Shown: positions 1-8,131 of the stretch, in pieces
Numbering within the stretch: position 1 is the stretch's first letter
Layout: each line of letters starts with the position of its first letter
Assembly (NCBI RefSeq): GCF_002914525.1
Contig: NZ_LODW01000065.1
Coordinates: 1 to 52,319, forward strand
From: Rhizobium hidalgonense
GTDB taxonomy: Bacteria > Pseudomonadota > Alphaproteobacteria > Rhizobiales > Rhizobiaceae
Direction: 5' to 3'
DNA: 52,319 bases
Notes under the pieces: model-generated
Told to the model about the DNA's origin: nothing
The model's database searches: none
The model's input: only the letters and a program-made list of their open reading frames with translations
Position numbers and translations under genes: made by a program

Positions 1-141
1 CAGCGCCTCTTCCACCGAGATCTCGTCGAACGGGTTCATCGACATCTTCACATTGGCAAGCTCGACACCGGAACCATCCGGCTTCACCCGGATCTTCACG
101 TTGTAGTCGACAACCCGTTTGACTGGGACGAGAATCTTCAT
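1..141 (-). CDS. etfB: Electron transfer flavoprotein beta subunit, N-terminal part
   Basis: The first 47 codons are present; the gene runs off the left edge. The start MKILVPVKRVVDYNVKIRV and the following NVKMSMNPFDEISVEEAL stretch are the classic EtfB N-terminus. EtfB pairs with EtfA to form the soluble FAD/AMP-binding heterodimer that carries electrons from acyl-CoA and other dehydrogenases to ETF-ubiquinone oxidoreductase. The ATG at 139-141 is preceded by a strong purine-rich ribosome site (AAGGAAGGA) about 5 nt upstream. etfA is expected just outside the window. Identity is firm although only the N-terminus is seen. Confidence 0.93.
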   Translation of the reverse strand, partial: MKILVPVKRVVDYNVKIRVKPDGSGVELANVKMSMNPFDEISVEEAL

Positions 142-303
142 GGGGTCCTTCCTTCAGGGAAATTGGCTTCAGCGAAAATGCGCCCTCGCGCGCCATTTCG
201 ATTGTCGAATGGCGACATGGATACGCGCTTTTCCTCCAAATACAACGCTTCCATGCCGCAGGCGGGCGATTTGCCGGGCAATATATGGACGTTTACGTTC
301 ACG

Positions 304-1101
304 TCAATATTCTTGTCGACGCCGCCCCCAGGGAAGACGTTGTGCGTTCCGCCCGGCTGCGTCGGCGGTGATGGCCGGACCGGTGCCGGCATCGCTTCTG
401 ACGGCGCGGGGCGTGACGATCTCCCTGTCGAAGAGCGGCACACCTGGTCGGCGCAACACCAGAATCAGAAGAGCGCCGGCAAGGATGCCGCCGACATGCG
501 CGCCCCAGGAAACGTCGCCGTCGGGTGCGATTGCCAGCATGAAGAACTGCTGGCCGATCCACAAAAGCAGCGGCACGAAGGCCGGTAGCGGCAGCGGCAG
601 GCGGAAGAACACCAGAACCCAGACCCTGACGCGCGGATGCAGCAAGACATAGGCGGCAACCACACCGGAAATCGCCCCCGAAGCGCCGACCAGCGGCGCT
701 TGCGACGTCATGGCCAGCAGGCCGTGGCAGAGCGCGCCGGCGGCTGCGCAGGCGAGGTAGAAAATCAGGAAGCGCAGATGTCCCATGGCGTCCTCGACAT
801 TGTCGCCGAAGACCCAGAGGAAGATCATGTTGCCGGCGAGATGCCAGAAGCCGGAATGGACGAAGGCATAGGTGAGGTAGGTCAGCGGCTCCGGCACGAT
901 TTCCAGCCCTTGCGCCAGCACCGCGTCGCCAAAGGCGATCGCCGGGATATAGCCGAGCCCGACCGTCGTTGCCTGGGCTGCATGCTCGCTTTCCAGGCTG
1001 GTCAACAGCCAGATTGCGACGTTCAGGGCGATCAGCAAGAGCGTCACCCACTGGACCTTGATGTGTTTCAGCGTATTGGCGTCGTGAAGTGGTATGAACA
1101 T
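304..1101 (-). CDS. Rhomboid family intramembrane serine protease
   Basis: A 265-residue polytopic membrane protein of usual bacterial rhomboid length. Hydrophobic segments lie near residues 18-34, 86-100, 110-130, 137-155, 160-190 and 200-217. Visible family hallmarks are HLAGN (87-91), the GASGAISG serine motif with the nucleophile Ser141, and AHVGG with the catalytic His202, so the Ser-His dyad is intact. Rhomboids cut transmembrane substrates inside the membrane; no substrate can be inferred here. The C-terminal tail after residue 220 is Arg/Ala rich and probably cytoplasmic. The gene lies 33 bp downstream of the adenosyltransferase gene on the same strand and probably shares its transcript. 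Confidence 0.9.
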   Translation of the reverse strand: MFIPLHDANTLKHIKVQWVTLLLIALNVAIWLLTSLESEHAAQATTVGLGYIPAIAFGDAVLAQGLEIVPEPLTYLTYAFVHSGFWHLAGNMIFLWVFGDNVEDAMGHLRFLIFYLACAAAGALCHGLLAMTSQAPLVGASGAISGVVAAYVLLHPRVRVWVLVFFRLPLPLPAFVPLLLWIGQQFFMLAIAPDGDVSWGAHVGGILAGALLILVLRRPGVPLFDREIVTPRAVRSDAGTGPAITADAAGRNAQRLPWGRRRQEY

Positions 1102-1134
1102 AAAGGCCCCCCGGCGATCGTCGTCACGGCGAAC

Positions 1135-1713
1135 CTATCTGTTTTTTCCGGGAACCCAAAGCACATCCGCTTGGCCCCGGTTATTTGCATGTCGCGCGGC
1201 GACGAAGAGGAAATCGGAGAGCCGGTTGACGTATTTCCTTGCCGGCTCGCTGACGATTTCGCCGTCGATGCGGGCAAGCGCCACCATCAGACGTTCAGCG
1301 CGCCGGGCAATCGTGCGAGCCAGATGCAGATGTGCGGCAGCGGGGCTGCCGCCCGGCAGGATGAAGGATTTCAGCGGCTCGAGATCGGCGTTCAACTGAT
1401 CGATGTCGTGCTCGACGCGGTCCACCTGGGTCTCGACGATCCGCAGCGGCTCGTAGGCCAGCGTCTCACCGGTATCAGGCGTGGCGAGATCGGCGCCGAG
1501 GTCAAAGAGGTCGTTCTGGATCGACATCAGCATGGCGTCGAGCTCGGGCAAGCCTGATGTGTGCAGCCGCGCCAGGCCGATCGCAGAATTGGCCTCGTCG
1601 ATCGTGCCATAGGCTTCGACGCGCAGGTCGTCCTTTGTCCTGGGCGGGCCGGAAACCAGACCGGTCGTGCCGTCGTCGCCGGTTTTGGTGTAGATTTTGT
1701 TGAGTTTCACCAT
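1135..1713 (-). CDS. Corrinoid adenosyltransferase, PduO type
   Basis: This 192-residue protein has the PduO-type ATP:cob(I)alamin adenosyltransferase signature: N-terminal TKTGDDGTT (residues 9-17), an EAYGTIDEANSAIG segment, and a C-terminal helix PGGSPAAAHLHLARTIARRA where ATP and cobalamin contacts lie. It makes adenosylcobalamin from cob(I)alamin and ATP, needed for example by methylmalonyl-CoA mutase. Length fits the family. It is the first gene of a probable adenosyltransferase-rhomboid-etfBA run. It is unrelated to the CobA/BtuR type. The ATG at 1711-1713 (MVKLNKIY) is the only sensible start. Confidence 0.93.
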   Translation of the reverse strand: MVKLNKIYTKTGDDGTTGLVSGPPRTKDDLRVEAYGTIDEANSAIGLARLHTSGLPELDAMLMSIQNDLFDLGADLATPDTGETLAYEPLRIVETQVDRVEHDIDQLNADLEPLKSFILPGGSPAAAHLHLARTIARRAERLMVALARIDGEIVSEPARKYVNRLSDFLFVAARHANNRGQADVLWVPGKNR

Positions 1714-1769
1714 GTCGCACCGTCCATAGGCGGGAGGGCTTTCGCAAGGCAGGAGATCGGCGAGGCCGG

Positions 1770-1912
1770 CCCCTCATCCGGCTGCCGCCACCTTCTCCCC
1801 GTGTTTACGGGGAGAAGGGAAGATGCCGCACCCTCTCCGCTCCTCGACGACATCTCGGAGGGCACGTCCCCTCTCCCCGTCAGAACGGGGAGAGGGTTAG
1901 GGTGAGGGGCAG
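1770..1912 (+). repeat. Rhizobial intergenic palindromic repeats (between 1714 and 2135)
   Basis: The 422-base gap 1714-2135 holds no convincing gene. It contains two hairpins of the kind scattered through rhizobial genomes: CTTCTCCCCGT with its complement ACGGGGAGAAG around 1791-1818, and CCCTCTCCCCGT with its complement ACGGGGAGAGGG around 1869-1896, followed by GTTAGGGTGAGGGGC. Further right (about 1936-2020) is a second common motif that reads in translation as VIPGLEPRIH, a frequent false-ORF signature. These look like short non-autonomous intergenic repeats and can fold strongly in RNA. The family assignment rests on memory of such motifs. Confidence 0.6.
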
Positions 1913-2135
1913 CCATTGGTACGAACCGGGCAACCGCGGGCTTGACCCGAGCATCCACACGGCGCCCACCAGCAGCCAAGGCATGGATCCTCGGCTCAAG
2001 GCCTGGGATGACGGAGAGTGGGGTTGGCTTTTTCGCCAAACTTGACGCTGCCTGGAGAGACACCTCATCCGGCATCGCCTCGCCTCTGTCATTGCCATTC
2101 GTGCCCATCTTCGGAATCCCCACTCCACGATCTTC

Positions 2136-2339
2136 TCAAGTCGGCCGGCCGCCCCCGGTGATCCAGAGTGTGATCATGATCAGGATGACGGCGATTGCCT
2201 GTAATAGGACGCGAAGCTGCATCAGCTTATTGGAACGGTTGGCGTCGCCGCCCTTCATCATGTTGAAGAGGCCGCGGATCAGGACCAGGGCAACGCAGCC
2301 CATGACGATGATCGCGAGGATATAGGTGACCGTGGACAT
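2136..2339 (-). CDS. HIG1-domain twin-transmembrane protein
   Basis: A 67-residue protein with two hydrophobic helices (about 5-24 and 43-61) separated by a short polar loop MMKGGDANRSNKLMQLRV. This matches the small HIG1/twin-transmembrane family common in alphaproteobacteria. Eukaryotic HIG1 proteins bind respiratory complexes III and IV; a role in respiration here is only inference. It lies 14 bp downstream of the SDR gene on the same strand and is probably co-transcribed. Confidence 0.82.
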   Translation of the reverse strand: MSTVTYILAIIVMGCVALVLIRGLFNMMKGGDANRSNKLMQLRVLLQAIAVILIMITLWITGGGRPT

Positions 2340-2353
2340 GGCATTCAGCTTTC

Positions 2354-3187
2354 TCAGTCCGTCCAGCGCATCAGGCGGTAGAAGAGGTCTGCCGGAAGCA
2401 ACCGCTTCAGGACCATGCCCTGTTTAGCCGGTGTCGTTACAGGATAATGTGGCCTTGGATTTTGCGAGTTCAATGCGTGCTTCAATACCGAATAGACCGC
2501 TTCCGGGCCAAGCTTGTGGCGGTTGACCGGCCCCGATCCGTCGAGCCTTGCCAGTTGCCTGACATAGTCGGCCGCGTGCGGCGAATTCCGGACGTCGATA
2601 TGCTCCTTGATCTTGGCGAGCGCATTGGCGGTGAAACGGGTGGCGATCGGTCCCGGCTCGATCAGGCTCACATGGATGCCGCTACCCTGCAACTCCATGC
2701 GCAGCGTGATGCTGAGGCCTTCGAGCGCGAATTTGGATGCGGTATAGGCGCCGCGATAGCGATAGGGCACGACACCGAGGATGGACGAGCATTGCACGAT
2801 CCGGCCCTCTTTGCGTTTGCGCATCGCCGGGATTACCTGCCGCGTCAGTTCATGCCAGCCGAAGAAATTCGCCTCGAATTGGGCGCGTAGCGCTGATGTC
2901 GAAAGATCCTCGACGGCGCCCGGCTGGCCATAGGCGCCATTGTTGAAGAGCGCGTCGATGCGGCCACCGCTGCGTTCGAGAACAGCGCCGACCAGCTCGG
3001 AAATCGTTTCGGTCCTCGCATAGTCCATCAGCAAGGCTTCAATGCCGTCGGCTTCCAGCCCCGCCAAATCTTCCGGTTTGCGCACCGTTGCGAAGACGCG
3101 CCAGCCATCGGCTTTCAGCGCCCGCGCGCAGTGAGCGCCGATGCCGGACGAGCATCCGGTGACGACGATGGTGCGCTCTTCCGCCAT
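2354..3187 (-). CDS. Short-chain dehydrogenase/reductase
   Basis: A 277-residue classical SDR. The Rossmann nucleotide motif TGCSSGIG is at residues 10-17, NNGAYG at 82-87, and the catalytic Ser135, Tyr148 and Lys152 (YTASK) are all in place. Substrate is not predictable; the long C-terminal helix region (HYPVTTPAKQGMVLKRLLP) resembles SDRs acting on retinol or steroid-like lipophilic substrates. I chose the ATG at 3185-3187 because AGGAA stands 7 nt before it; a longer reading frame upstream has no ribosome site. It is divergent from the YihY gene. Confidence 0.87.
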   Translation of the reverse strand: MAEERTIVVTGCSSGIGAHCARALKADGWRVFATVRKPEDLAGLEADGIEALLMDYARTETISELVGAVLERSGGRIDALFNNGAYGQPGAVEDLSTSALRAQFEANFFGWHELTRQVIPAMRKRKEGRIVQCSSILGVVPYRYRGAYTASKFALEGLSITLRMELQGSGIHVSLIEPGPIATRFTANALAKIKEHIDVRNSPHAADYVRQLARLDGSGPVNRHKLGPEAVYSVLKHALNSQNPRPHYPVTTPAKQGMVLKRLLPADLFYRLMRWTD

Positions 3188-3263
3188 GGAATGATTCCTG
3201 TACAAAATGGGACTCGTTTCCCATATTCGGCCAGAGGATACAATCTGGAAAGCCGGGGACGGA

Positions 3264-4187
3264 ATGCCGAAGGCGCTGCGCACGATCTACGACGTGGTCT
3301 ATGACGCGATCTGTCACATGGTCGAGGATGACGGCTTTGCCATGGCGAGCCACGTCGCGCTGTCGAGCCTGCTTGCGGTTTTCCCCTTCCTGATCTTCGG
3401 CACGGCATTGGCAAGCTTTCTCGGCGCCGATCAGTTCTCCTCTACCGCCATCCATCTGATCTTCGATACCTGGCCGGAGGCGATCGCCAAGCCGCTCGCC
3501 GACCAGGTGTTGCAGGTGCTGACCATTCAGCGCGGCGGGCTGCTGACGATCTCGGTGCTGGCGGCTGCCTACTTCGCCTCGAACGGTGTCGAGGCGCTGC
3601 GCATCTCGCTCAATCGTGCCTACCGGGTGCAGGAAACGCGACCATGGTATTTCACCCGCCTCGCCAGCCTCGGCTACGTGCTGATTGCGGTCATCATCTT
3701 TGCCGCGATCAGCATCCTGCTGGTGGCCGTGCCATTGGCTCTCGACTATGCCAGGAAGTGGCTTCCACTGTTTGCCGATACGCTCGACGTCGTCTTCAGC
3801 TGGCGCATCTACGGCACGCTTGTGGTTCTGACCGTCGGGCTGCTGGTCATGCATCTCTGGCTGCCGGCCGGCAAGCGGCGGGTCTTCGACGTCATTCCGG
3901 GCGTGCTGCTGACCCTGCTGCTTTGGCTCGCCGGGGCGCTGATCTTTGCCTACTATCTGGCGACCTTCGCCAATTATACCGCCACCTATGCCGGTCTCGC
4001 CTCCGTCATGATCGTGCTAATCTTCCTCTACATGGTCGGCGTCATCTTCATCATCGGAGCGGAGATCAATGCGGCGCTGATCAAATTTCGCGTCTTCCGG
4101 ATGTTCTCCCACACGCTTTCGATCGTCGGCAGAGAGCGGGTCGAAAGGCGGTCAGAGCCCGACAAGGCGGCGAATATCGGCCGCTGA
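3264..4187 (+). CDS. YihY/RNase BN-like membrane protein
   Basis: A 307-residue protein with six or so hydrophobic segments and the YihY-family pattern: an N-terminal amphipathic helix, ASHVALSSLLAVFPFLIF, an internal NRAYRVQETRPWYF motif, and YTATYAGLASVMIVLIFLYM near the C-terminus. The family was once called RNase BN in error; its members are inner-membrane proteins of uncertain function. The ATG at 3264 follows GGGGA; an upstream in-frame ATG at 3207 is possible but has a poor ribosome site. The 3' end overlaps the convergent gluQ gene by 36 bases. Confidence 0.85.
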   Translation: MPKALRTIYDVVYDAICHMVEDDGFAMASHVALSSLLAVFPFLIFGTALASFLGADQFSSTAIHLIFDTWPEAIAKPLADQVLQVLTIQRGGLLTISVLAAAYFASNGVEALRISLNRAYRVQETRPWYFTRLASLGYVLIAVIIFAAISILLVAVPLALDYARKWLPLFADTLDVVFSWRIYGTLVVLTVGLLVMHLWLPAGKRRVFDVIPGVLLTLLLWLAGALIFAYYLATFANYTATYAGLASVMIVLIFLYMVGVIFIIGAEINAALIKFRVFRMFSHTLSIVGRERVERRSEPDKAANIGR

Positions 4188-5033
4188 CAGGCCACGGGCG
4201 CGCAATTCGTCAAGCCCGCTGTCGCCTTCGCTTTTCGAAAGTTTGCGGCCGCTCGCATCGAGAATGAGACGATGATGGTGATAGACGGGCTGGGGCAAGT
4301 CGAGCAGCACCTGCAGCAGCCGGTGGACTGATGTCGCCGGGAAGAGGTCGAAGCCGCGTACGACATGGCTGACGCCCTGCAACGCATCGTCGACGACCAC
4401 CGACAGATGATAGCTCGACGGGGCATCCGAGCGCGACAGGATGACATCGCCCCAGACTTCGGGCTCGGCGGCGATCTCGCCCGATCTGCCGTCGCCGGTT
4501 TCCGTCCAGAACAGCAACTCGCCGATCAGCGCGAGCGCCTTGCGCATATCGAGCCGCCAGGCATGTTTCTTCCCCGAGGCCAGCATGTCCCGCCATTCCT
4601 CTTCCGGGCGCTCGCGATCGGTCGCGGGATAATGCGGCGTGCCGTCGGGATCGCGCGGCCAGGATTGACCGGCCGCCTCATAGGCGGCGACACGCGCCTT
4701 CACTTCGCCGCGGGTCAGGAAGGCTGGATAGACCAGGCCGCGCTCGATCAGCGCATGCAGCGCCGCCTGATATTCGGGGAAATGTTCCGACTGGCGCCGC
4801 ACCGAACTTTCCCAGCTGATATCAAGCCAGTCGAGATCCCTGAGGATGCCGGCCTCGAACTCGGGCGTGCAGCGCGCCTGGTCGATGTCCTCGATGCGCA
4901 GCAGAAGGCGGCCATGCGCGGCCTCCGCCATGTCATGGTTCAAGAGGGCCGAGAGGGCATGGCCGAGATGCAGCTGTCCGTTCGGGCTCGGCGCAAAACG
5001 AAATACAGGTTTTTGACGCTCACTCGTGATCAT
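4152..5033 (-). CDS. gluQ: Glutamyl-Q tRNA(Asp) synthetase
   Basis: A 293-residue truncated glutamyl-tRNA synthetase paralogue without the anticodon-binding half, as expected for GluQRS. HLGH is at residues 22-25 and KLSKS starts near residue 264, so the class I ATP site is complete. The enzyme glutamylates queuosine at the wobble position of tRNA-Asp. The zinc ligands of the E. coli enzyme (Cys-x-Cys, then Tyr and Cys) appear absent: the matching segment reads YPAFLTRGEV. The start at 5033 follows an AGAAGAAAG stretch; an in-frame ATG at 5048 is the alternative. The stop overlaps the convergent yihY gene. Confidence 0.9.
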   Translation of the reverse strand: MITSERQKPVFRFAPSPNGQLHLGHALSALLNHDMAEAAHGRLLLRIEDIDQARCTPEFEAGILRDLDWLDISWESSVRRQSEHFPEYQAALHALIERGLVYPAFLTRGEVKARVAAYEAAGQSWPRDPDGTPHYPATDRERPEEEWRDMLASGKKHAWRLDMRKALALIGELLFWTETGDGRSGEIAAEPEVWGDVILSRSDAPSSYHLSVVVDDALQGVSHVVRGFDLFPATSVHRLLQVLLDLPQPVYHHHRLILDASGRKLSKSEGDSGLDELRARGLSAADIRRLVGL

Positions 5034-5079
5034 GCTTTCTTCTGCCATGGATTTGAGTTTCGAACCACTGGGAGGCAAT

Positions 5080-5724
5080 GTGCAGATCATCCGCAACGAC
5101 GACGACCTCAGGCGGGGGCTGGAGGCGCTGCTCGGCCTCGATCCGCGCCTCGCGCCGATCGCTGGGGATATCGGACCCCTTCCGTTGCGGCTGCGCGAAC
5201 CCGGTTTTGCCGGCCTTGCCCATATCATCGTCTCGCAGATGGTATCGCGCGCCAGCGCCGAGGCGATCTGGCGGCGCATGCTGCCGGCAGACGGCCTGCT
5301 GACCGCGGAAGGCTACGTGCTGCTTCACGCCGAGGCCTGGCGCGAATTCGGGCTGTCGCGCGCCAAGGCCGAAACCCTGTCGCGGATCGCCGAAGCCGTT
5401 GCCTCCGGCCGCCTCGATCTTTCCGGGCTCTGCCTGAAGCCGCCTAATGAAGCGCTTGGCGCATTGACGGCGCTGAAGGGCGTCGGTCCGTGGACGGCGG
5501 AGGTCTATCTGATGTTCTGCGGCGGCCATGCCGATGTGTTTCCGGCTGGCGACGTCGCGCTGCAGAATGCCGTCGGTGCGGCATTCGGTCTCGCGGCACG
5601 GCCTGAAGCAAAGGCGCTTGCCGCGCTTGCGCAAGCCTGGTCGCCATGGCGCTCGGTGGCGGCGCGGCTTTTCTGGGCTTATTACGCAGTGAAAACGCGC
5701 CGCGACATGGTGCCGACCGGCTGA
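5080..5724 (+). CDS. DNA-3-methyladenine glycosylase II (AlkA-like)
   Basis: A helix-hairpin-helix DNA glycosylase of about 214 residues. The HhH element LTALKGVGPWTAE lies around residues 129-141 and the catalytic aspartate in PAGDVALQ is Asp158. Such enzymes remove alkylated purines from DNA. I prefer a GTG start at 5080, placed 4 nt after a perfect GGAGG (5071-5075). An ATG at 5047 is in frame but lacks a ribosome site and would collide with the divergent gluQ start. The N-terminal AlkA domain of the E. coli protein is missing, as in many rhizobial homologues. Confidence 0.87.
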   Translation: MQIIRNDDDLRRGLEALLGLDPRLAPIAGDIGPLPLRLREPGFAGLAHIIVSQMVSRASAEAIWRRMLPADGLLTAEGYVLLHAEAWREFGLSRAKAETLSRIAEAVASGRLDLSGLCLKPPNEALGALTALKGVGPWTAEVYLMFCGGHADVFPAGDVALQNAVGAAFGLAARPEAKALAALAQAWSPWRSVAARLFWAYYAVKTRRDMVPTG

Positions 5725-5835
5725 TCGGCGTTACTCTTCAAATTGCCTTTATCCTCTGAATTTATTGGACTTCACAATCCTGTAACAACCGGCCTAATAT
5801 ACAGGTGCAGATGCCGAATCGATCAGGAGAGTCCC

Positions 5836-6393
5836 TTGACGATTGCAGTCTCCCCCCAGGCCCTGCCAGCGCTCGTTCTGAACGCTGACTACCGGCCACT
5901 GAGTTATTACCCCTTGTCGCTGTGGTCCTGGCAGGACGCGATCAAGGCGGTATTTCTCGACCGTGTGAACATTATCGCAGAATATGAGCATTCGGTTTCT
6001 TCGCCGAGCTTTTCGATGCGGCTTCCGAGCGTCGTATGCCTGAAGACTTACGTTCAGCCGTCTCGCAATCCGGCTTTCACCCGGTTCAACGTCTTCCTGC
6101 GTGACCGGTTCGAATGCCAGTATTGCGGCGCCCATGACGACCTGACTTTCGACCACGTCATCCCGCGCGCCCATGGCGGCGAGACGACCTGGGAGAATGT
6201 CGTGGCGGCCTGTTCGCCTTGCAATCTGCGCAAGGGCAGCAAGCTTCCCAAGCAGGCAAGCATGTTCCCGTCGCAGAAGCCCTATCAGCCGACGGTGCAG
6301 GATCTGCACAATAATGGCCGGCTGTTCCCGCCGAACTATCTGCATGACAGCTGGCTCGACTATCTCTACTGGGATACCGAACTGCAGCCCTGA
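5836..6393 (+). CDS. HNH endonuclease, TTG start
   Basis: A 185-residue HNH protein. The zinc knuckle is formed by Cys94-x2-Cys97 and Cys126-x2-Cys129; the core is Asp106-His107, Asn121 and Asn130 (TFDHVIPRAHGG, ENVVAACSPCN). The best start is TTG at 5836, 5 nt after AGGAGA; no ATG downstream keeps the conserved ALVLNADYRPLSYYPLS N-terminal domain. This two-part architecture is found as a chromosomal single-copy gene in alphaproteobacteria and does not look like an intron or restriction enzyme. Its biological role is unknown; DNA nicking or repair is inferred from the fold. Confidence 0.87.
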   Translation: MTIAVSPQALPALVLNADYRPLSYYPLSLWSWQDAIKAVFLDRVNIIAEYEHSVSSPSFSMRLPSVVCLKTYVQPSRNPAFTRFNVFLRDRFECQYCGAHDDLTFDHVIPRAHGGETTWENVVAACSPCNLRKGSKLPKQASMFPSQKPYQPTVQDLHNNGRLFPPNYLHDSWLDYLYWDTELQP

Positions 6394-6403
6394 TCGCGTC
6401 GCC

Positions 6404-6919
6404 TTAGGCGGCTTTGCGAACGCCTGCAAAGGCGAAGGCTGCGAGCAGAACTCCCGCAATCACGTTCCAGCCCGCAAAAGACAGGCCGAGCACCCGGAGC
6501 GCCGCATCGGTGCAGGACGGGCCCTTGATCGTGTTGAGCTCGGTGAGCAGATCGCCGGCATTGCTCGTCATGCTGCTTGCCGTCGTCGAGCAGGTGGCCG
6601 GACCGGGCCAGAAATGCCATTCGACGCCGGCGTGATAGACGCCCATGCCCGCTGTGACCAGCATCAGCATTCCGGCGGCGAGAATGAGTGCGCGGGTGAT
6701 CCAGTTCGGCAGGCCGACGAGCTCGGAGATGGCGGCCAGGATCGCGATCGGGATGGCGTAATAATAAGGCTGGCGCTGCAGCAGGCAGAGCGCGCAGGGA
6801 ATATAGCCGCCGATATATTGGAAACCGAGCGCCGTGCCGACCGCCGCCGCCATGCCGATGGCGAGCAATATGGAATAGACAAAGCCGGGGCGGGCGAGCG
6901 GTGAGGAAGTGGCAGTCAT
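6404..6919 (-). CDS. DsbB-family disulfide bond formation protein
   Basis: A 171-residue protein with four hydrophobic helices. The first periplasmic loop carries the Cys42-x2-Cys45 pair (PCALCLLQRQP), the second has Cys110 and Cys136. This is the DsbB layout that reoxidises a DsbA-type thiol oxidase and passes electrons to quinone. The quinone-site Arg of LLQRQP is present. Start at 6919 follows GGAG with 7 nt spacing (MTATSSPLARPGF). It lies 22 bp downstream of the YqaA-like gene on the same strand, probably in the same operon. Confidence 0.88.
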   Translation of the reverse strand: MTATSSPLARPGFVYSILLAIGMAAAVGTALGFQYIGGYIPCALCLLQRQPYYYAIPIAILAAISELVGLPNWITRALILAAGMLMLVTAGMGVYHAGVEWHFWPGPATCSTTASSMTSNAGDLLTELNTIKGPSCTDAALRVLGLSFAGWNVIAGVLLAAFAFAGVRKAA

Positions 6920-6941
6920 GGCGGAACTCCGCAAAGTAGGC

Positions 6942-7532
6942 TTAGTGAGCGAAAGAGCGGTAGCCGACGTATAGCACGATCACGGCACCCGCACCGATGC
7001 CGACGATCTGGCCGAGGCGCTTCTCGATGAAATCCCGGATCGGCTCGCCGAAACGGCGCAACAGCCAGGCGAGGAACAGGAAACGCGCGCCGCGCGCAAC
7101 AATCGCCGAAACGATGAAAAGGCCCAGGTTGACATGGATGACGCCGGACAGGATGGTCACGATCTTGATCGGCGGCAGATGTGCAAGACCCGAGGTGACC
7201 AGCAGCAGCAGGATCCATTCGTAGGTGACGTAGGCCTTCATCTGTTCGAAGGCTTCGAGCTTGCCGTAGAATTCGAGAACCGGTCGCGCCACCGTCTCAT
7301 AGGCATAAAAGCCGAGCGCCCAGCCGGCGATGCCCCCGAGCACGGAGGCGACGGTCGCAATCAGCGCGTAGCGATAGGAGCGCTCCGGCTTGGCAAGCGC
7401 CATCGGCAGGAAGAGCACATCGGCGGGGACGAGAAAGACGGAGCTTTCGACGAAGGCGATGACGGCGAGCCAGACTTCGGCCGATTTGCGCGCGGCAAGA
7501 GACATGGTCCAGTCGTAAAGTCTGCGGAGCAT
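6942..7532 (-). CDS. YqaA/DedA-family (SNARE-associated) membrane protein
   Basis: A 196-residue membrane protein with the VTT/DedA hallmarks: an N-terminal FVESSVFLVPADVLFLPMAL re-entrant segment, GGIAGWALGFYAYE, and a C-terminal GARFLFLAWLLRRFG motif. DedA-type proteins act as lipid scramblases or flippases (for instance of undecaprenyl phosphate); which lipid this one handles is unknown. The ATG at 7532 follows a GGAAGGAAACGGA purine run; the longer frame upstream has no support. Probable operon with the DsbB-like gene. Confidence 0.87.
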   Translation of the reverse strand: MLRRLYDWTMSLAARKSAEVWLAVIAFVESSVFLVPADVLFLPMALAKPERSYRYALIATVASVLGGIAGWALGFYAYETVARPVLEFYGKLEAFEQMKAYVTYEWILLLLVTSGLAHLPPIKIVTILSGVIHVNLGLFIVSAIVARGARFLFLAWLLRRFGEPIRDFIEKRLGQIVGIGAGAVIVLYVGYRSFAH

Positions 7533-7706
7533 TCCGTTTCCTTCCTGTTGCGGTGCAAAAAGCTTTAGGGGCCGTGCGCGGCGCTGTAAATGCTCGCCCG
7601 TGTCCTTCATGCCACCGCCATCCAAAAATTTTCGTGATGGGGGGCCTCGACGCCTCTCCCAAGATTTCACGTGATTGCGAATCGGCCATTCTGCGGCAAG
7701 CTGTCA

Positions 7707-7754
7707 GAGCATGATGCCGAAAAGTGTGGGCGGTTTTCTCATGACATCATGCTC
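7707..7754 (+). repeat. Rhizobium palindromic intergenic element
   Basis: A 48-bp element with perfect 10-bp ends GAGCATGATG and CATCATGCTC and a centre reading CCGAAAAGTGTGGGCGGTTTTC. From memory this is a common dispersed palindromic repeat of Rhizobium genomes. It sits between the YqaA-like gene and a small hypothetical gene and may act as an RNA stem-loop. Confidence 0.75.
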
Positions 7755-7790
7755 CAGCTGAATTGGGTCGACGTGCAGGGTGGCAAAAGA

Positions 7791-8075
7791 ATGTTCAAAG
7801 TGATCGAAGGCGGCCTTGGGCGGGCTGTGGAAATGACTGTCCAGGCCGAAGAGAGCGGCAGGCCGAGCCCGGACGATGTGCGCCGGGAGGCGGCACGGCG
7901 GCTCAGCGAAAGCGGCTATCATCCGTCGCGTATCCGGGAGTTTGCGACAGGCAGGCCGATGCTGGCGGCTCTCAAGCACCTGTCGCTACAGATCGATTTC
8001 GCCGCAGAAGCCTTGTCGCGGCTCGACCCGATCCCCGAGGATTTCCGCTCCGATGGCTATTGGCCGGCGCGCTGA
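7791..8075 (+). CDS. Small conserved hypothetical protein
   Basis: A 94-residue soluble protein beginning MFKVIEGGLGRAVEM. It is rich in Arg, Ala and Glu and predicted mostly helical (DDVRREAARRLSESG, LAALKHLSLQIDFAAEALSRL). I do not recognise the family. The frame extends upstream into the palindromic repeat, so the ATG at 7791 is the sensible start, although its ribosome site is weak. It is convergent with the antiporter gene. Codon use is like the neighbours. Confidence 0.6.
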   Translation: MFKVIEGGLGRAVEMTVQAEESGRPSPDDVRREAARRLSESGYHPSRIREFATGRPMLAALKHLSLQIDFAAEALSRLDPIPEDFRSDGYWPAR

Positions 8076-8131
8076 GACTTTCACCGCAGCCGGTCAGCAG
8101 CGGGGGATTTAATCCCGCTGCTGTTTGCGAT

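Noticed and set aside
1707..2123. A 138-codon frame on the minus strand
   Set aside because: It runs through intergenic palindromic repeats and its translation (PHPNPLPVLTGRG, VIPGLEPRIH) is the known false signature of such repeats.
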